Shown here: positions 61,322-64,000 of the stretch, piece by piece
Position numbering within the stretch: position 1 is the stretch's first letter
How the letters are laid out: each line of letters starts with the position of its first letter
Made by a program: the position numbers and the translations under genes
Source of the DNA: Bullifex porci
Lineage (GTDB): Bacteria > Spirochaetota > Spirochaetia > Sphaerochaetales > Sphaerochaetaceae
Reading direction: 5' to 3'
Length of the DNA stretch: 64,000 nucleotides
Assembly (NCBI RefSeq): GCF_009695635.1
Contig: NZ_VUNN01000005.1
Span: forward strand, 1 to 64,000
The notes under the pieces: generated by a model
The model's input: only the letters and a program-made list of their open reading frames with translations
Databases searched by the model: none
Told to the model about the DNA's origin: nothing

Positions 61322-61996
61322 TTAGCTTATAGAAGTTGTCTTCATATCACTTCTTTTTAATCGAAGTATTATAGTTGAAGCAAAATAAAAAATCACAGAA
61401 GAAACAACTGCAAATAGCGGCTCAGCAAAGTTTATAATTCCCTTATTGACAGTTGTTGAAATAATACTATCTAGGTTAGCAACAAAGATAAAGTAGCATA
61501 TACATATTAAGCTAATTACGATAAATGAGATAAAAGGCTTAAATAGGGTAGTAATAGATGAGAAGAAACAGCCTACTGCAAAGCAAAATAGTGAGCTTGA
61601 TAAGCTTATTATTAATAAATCAGAGCTTGTAATAGTAGCTGGGTAAAATAAGCTATAAATAAAATTTGTCAACAATATAATTAGCATCGAAATTATTATT
61701 GAGCAAATAACTCTTAATGCATATCTCATTGATGCTTTTATTCTACACCCTCCAAAGCTCATGAATAATCTTATATATTGCAAGCTAAGACAACCACAAA
61801 CAAGATAATAAATTGCAATTACACCTACACAAACAGATGGAATCATTGTTAATACAATTAATAAATCGTTTATGCTTTGCTTTGCTAAAAAGTTTATCCC
61901 GGATGTACATAATATCATTGCACAATTTGCACAAAGAATTGCTATTAATGCACCAAATGTAAGATCCTTAAAAATTAAATCTATCTTTTTACTCAT
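61322..61996 (-). CDS. ABC transporter membrane subunit
   Basis: Six hydrophobic segments over 224 residues with no recognised motif, encoded just after an ABC ATPase, so probably its permease. It resembles in size the membrane proteins of small GntR-ABC operons (YtrB/YtrC-like surroundings). AAGGAG lies 7 nt before the ATG at 61996; an adjacent GTG at 61999 is an alternative. Substrate unknown. Confidence 0.75.
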   Translation of the reverse strand: MSKKIDLIFKDLTFGALIAILCANCAMILCTSGINFLAKQSINDLLIVLTMIPSVCVGVIAIYYLVCGCLSLQYIRLFMSFGGCRIKASMRYALRVICSIIISMLIILLTNFIYSLFYPATITSSDLLIISLSSSLFCFAVGCFFSSITTLFKPFISFIVISLICICYFIFVANLDSIISTTVNKGIINFAEPLFAVVSSVIFYFASTIILRLKRSDMKTTSIS

Positions 61997-62007
61997 CACT
62001 TTACTCC

Positions 62008-62832
62008 TTATTTACAAACAGCGATAAAATACTCTTGAAGATCGACATTATTTATTCTGTCCTCTTCAATATTTAGCTCTCCCTTATATATTATGCTTCT
62101 TCCAAGTGGTGTGGTTTTATCCTCTAAAACTACAATATTTTGTAAGTCTATACTCTCATTAGAATTGAGGCTTACTCTATGTAAATTAGCTAAAAGAGCT
62201 TCCTTTTCTTCATCAACGATAAGCTTTCCATGGTGAATAAGCTTAACACTATCAATTAGCTTAGATACCTCTTCAATTAAGTGTGTTGAGATAACAAAGC
62301 ATTTATCTAAATTAAATTTTTCAAGCATTAGCTGGTAGAATAGGTCTCTGTGAGTTGCATCAAGTCCTAAAATAGGCTCATCAAAGAATATGAAGCTTTC
62401 ACTAGCTGTCAAAGCTAAGATATCCTTAAAAATAGTTCTATATCCAGTTGACTGCTTTTCCCAGCTTTTATTTATATTTAACTCAAATTTATCTGCAAGC
62501 ATGCACATTTCATCAAAGCTGCGATTTGTGTAATAAGCATATTCCTTAAATATTTTCTTAATCTTTTCACCTGAGACAAAGTAGTTTTCTTCACCAACAG
62601 AGTAGATATTTCTTTTTGCACCTTCATCGGTGATTGGATCTTTACCATCTAAAGCTATAGTACCTTCATCAGCAAATATCTTTCCTGTAAGTGTTTTTAT
62701 CATTGTGCTTTTTCCAGCACCATTTCTTCCTAGTAAGCCATATATATGACCTGTTTCAAACTTAGTTGAAACACTATCTAAAGCTTTAATATTAGAGTAG
62801 CTTTTTGTTATATTATCTAAAGTTAATATCAT
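62008..62832 (-). CDS. ABC transporter ATP-binding protein
   Basis: ATPase of the transporter. Walker A GLLGRNGAGKSTMIKTL, Walker B SFIFFDEPILGLD and switch His in VISTHLIEEV are intact. The signature loop is degenerate: EKQSTGYRTIF instead of LSGGQ, seen in some YtrB-like proteins. A C-terminal extension of about 65 residues follows. GGAG precedes the ATG, which overlaps the GntR stop by 1 bp. Confidence 0.92.
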   Translation of the reverse strand: MILTLDNITKSYSNIKALDSVSTKFETGHIYGLLGRNGAGKSTMIKTLTGKIFADEGTIALDGKDPITDEGAKRNIYSVGEENYFVSGEKIKKIFKEYAYYTNRSFDEMCMLADKFELNINKSWEKQSTGYRTIFKDILALTASESFIFFDEPILGLDATHRDLFYQLMLEKFNLDKCFVISTHLIEEVSKLIDSVKLIHHGKLIVDEEKEALLANLHRVSLNSNESIDLQNIVVLEDKTTPLGRSIIYKGELNIEEDRINNVDLQEYFIAVCK

Positions 62833-63194
62833 TAATAATTCTCCTTAATACTTAATATTAGTTCATCACATTCAATCTTTAGGCTTTTTGCTTCCTTAAC
62901 TAAGGGCTTGATATATTCATCAATAAAGCCTTGGCGCTTTTTTTGAAGTATTTTTTCAACCGCACCTGGTACCACAAACATTCCGATACCTCTTTTCTTC
63001 TCAACTAGACCTTGCTCAACTAATAGATTAACACCCTTAAGGGTAGTTGCAGGGTTTAGCTTGAGGACAACAGATAATTCAGTTGTAGATGGAATTGGCT
63101 TTTCCTCTTGGAAAATTCCATTAAGGATGTCATTTTCTAAAAACTCAGCAAGCTGAATAAATATTGGTCTATCACTTGAAAACTTATAGTTCAT
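62832..63194 (-). CDS. GntR/YtrA-family repressor
   Basis: Short GntR regulator of the YtrA subfamily. Winged helix at residues 10-75: PIFIQLAEFLENDILNGIF, then IPSTTELSVVLKLNPATTLKGVN and GLVEKKRGIGMFV, then a small dimer region. Length 120 fits. AAGGAGG precedes the ATG. It leads the GntR-ATPase-permease operon, and the palindrome right after its promoter is the likely operator, so autoregulation is expected. The inducer may be cell-envelope stress, as for YtrA, by analogy. Confidence 0.92.
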   Translation of the reverse strand: MNYKFSSDRPIFIQLAEFLENDILNGIFQEEKPIPSTTELSVVLKLNPATTLKGVNLLVEQGLVEKKRGIGMFVVPGAVEKILQKKRQGFIDEYIKPLVKEAKSLKIECDELILSIKENY

Positions 63195-63208
63195 AATCCT
63201 CCTTTATT

Positions 63209-63261
63209 GGTTAGTTACTTAACTAATTAACCATCATAGTAATGTACTATATTTGAGTCAA
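63209..63261 (-). promoter_or_regulatory. Promoter and operator of the GntR-ABC operon
   Basis: On the reverse strand TTGACT (63256-63261), a 17-bp spacer and TATGAT (63233-63238). Immediately downstream lies a palindrome, TTAGTTA (63211-63217) and TAACTAA (63220-63226) with a 2-bp centre, extendable to 63209-63232. Its place between -10 and ribosome site suits repression by the GntR protein. Confidence 0.75.
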
Positions 63262-63327
63262 TAGATATTTAAATATTTTTTTAATAGGGTAAGGATATAA
63301 TTTTTTTATTATGCTATTATTTTGATC

Positions 63328-63636
63328 ATGGTTGTTGATGAATTAAAAAACATTCAAAAATATGAAGCTATACTTCCTGCTTTGAAGGATTATAAATCAT
63401 ATCTATATTCAGAGTGTGAAGATATGAATGCCTTTCATAGTGATAGTAAGAAATCTACCTTAATCATTTCAAAGGAGGGTAGCTGTAAGCTTGCTACTAC
63501 CTGGAGAGAGGTTAAAAATTCAAGAGATACAACTGCAGTTATTATATTAAAGGAAGGTGAATTTGCTCTATTTCTTCCTGGTGAAAAGTATTTAACAAAA
63601 AACTGTGGTAAAACTATTAAGTTTGTTTTGGAGTAG
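63328..63636 (+). CDS. Short YhcH/YiaL (DUF386)-like protein
   Basis: Resembles the C-terminal half of the YhcH/YjgK/YiaL cupin-like family linked to sugar metabolism: VIILKEGEFALFLPGEKY is the family signature. It is shorter (103) than the usual about 150, and the metal-binding His region is poorly kept, so it may be reduced or divergent. No ribosome site; TATTAT lies 7 nt before the ATG, suggesting a leaderless mRNA. An in-frame TTG is at 63322. The stop is 2 bases before ispG. Confidence 0.6.
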   Translation: MVVDELKNIQKYEAILPALKDYKSYLYSECEDMNAFHSDSKKSTLIISKEGSCKLATTWREVKNSRDTTAVIILKEGEFALFLPGEKYLTKNCGKTIKFVLE

Positions 63637-63638
63637 GT

Positions 63639-64000
63639 ATGTTTAGTAAAAGGGTTGCAATGATAAAGGACTTATCTATTGGTGGTAATAATCCAATAAG
63701 AGTTCAAACCATGTATGATAGCCAAATTTGTGATACAGATGTTGATGAGGTTATAAGAAGAATAAAGCTTCTAGCTGCAATGGGATGTGATATTATTCGA
63801 TTTAGCTATGTATCATCAAAGGATAAAGATAACTTTACTAAAATATGTCAGCTTTCACCAATCCCTATTGTTGCAGATATTCATTTTGACTATAAGCTTG
63901 CTATAGAGGCTTTAAAATGTGGAGCTCCTAAAATTAGAATTAATCCAGGTAATATTGGCCCTAAATGGAAAAGTGAAGAGGTAATAAAGGCTGCTAAGGA
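63639..64000 (+). CDS. ispG: 4-hydroxy-3-methylbut-2-enyl diphosphate synthase (partial)
   Basis: MEP-pathway iron-sulfur enzyme, cut by the window edge after 120 codons. KDLSIGGNNPIRVQTMYDS matches the GcpE start (IGGxxPVxVQSM), and LAAMGCDIIRFSYVS, IPIVADIHFDYKLAIEAL and KIRINPGNIG are diagnostic. ATG preceded by GGAG at the end of the upstream gene, 7 nt away. Likely co-transcribed with the YhcH-like gene. Confidence 0.93.
   Translation, partial: MFSKRVAMIKDLSIGGNNPIRVQTMYDSQICDTDVDEVIRRIKLLAAMGCDIIRFSYVSSKDKDNFTKICQLSPIPIVADIHFDYKLAIEALKCGAPKIRINPGNIGPKWKSEEVIKAAK

Overview
The window is a chromosomal segment of an AT-rich spirochaete, probably a host-associated relative of Treponema or Sphaerochaeta. 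Three blocks point to this by gene order and family knowledge. The first is rpsB-tsf-frr-uppS-cdsA-dxr-rseP, with no pyrH between tsf and frr. The second is rpsF-ssb-rpsR-(YybS-like)-rplI-dnaB. The third is a V-type ATPase operon in the order E-(DUF2764)-A-B-D-I-K. Isoprenoids are made by the MEP route (dxr, and ispG running off the right edge). No species can be named from the sequence alone.

Layout. 1-2790 is an accessory patch with codon use unlike the rest: a large serine recombinase followed by gene debris. 2860-4512 is a surface lipoprotein. 4516-5435 is a gene-free stretch with a striking 21-bp-period repeat array and tRNA-Met. 5436-10135 holds a MATE exporter, an FAH-family hydrolase, a GNAT protein and hflK-hflC. 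About 10262-12409 is a TnpB-only IS605-type element inserted directly in front of the metG ribosome binding site. 12433-21960 holds metG, a FemAB-like ligase, murD, a guanine riboswitch with guanine deaminase, a 29-codon ribosomal-protein-like gene, a CBM9-like protein, tcdA, a TatD-like gene and a second MATE exporter. 22070-26340 is the rpsF-to-rplI operon and dnaB; 26332-32491 is the reverse-strand translation/isoprenoid/envelope operon; 32677-33900 is argG. 34081-39911 holds small envelope and nucleotide genes (CYTH, HlyIII-like, plsC, ppiC, rnhA, TPR lipoprotein, upp, adk). 39954-48977 holds a GH13 enzyme, tRNA-Val, a CmpB-like protein, PLPBP, rluD, rsgA, mutS2 and an EamA transporter. 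49051-54041 holds a two-subunit aconitase X, an OYE-type oxidoreductase, uridine phosphorylase and a GIY-YIG-like protein. 54161-61271 is the V-ATPase. 61322-64000 holds a GntR-ABC operon with a clear promoter/operator, a YhcH-like protein and the start of ispG.

How it fits together. Most genes are housekeeping: translation, envelope synthesis, nucleotide salvage (guanine deaminase, upp, udp, adk) and ion transport. The most notable regulatory reading is at guanine deaminase. Its riboswitch P1 strand can alternatively pair with a segment overlapping the ribosome binding site, which predicts activation by guanine. Several genes lack a Shine-Dalgarno sequence but carry a -10-like hexamer about 7-9 nt before the ATG, which suggests leaderless transcripts. 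The least explained items are the 21-bp array and the TnpB protein with a ribbon-helix-helix-like N-terminus and no visible zinc ribbon.
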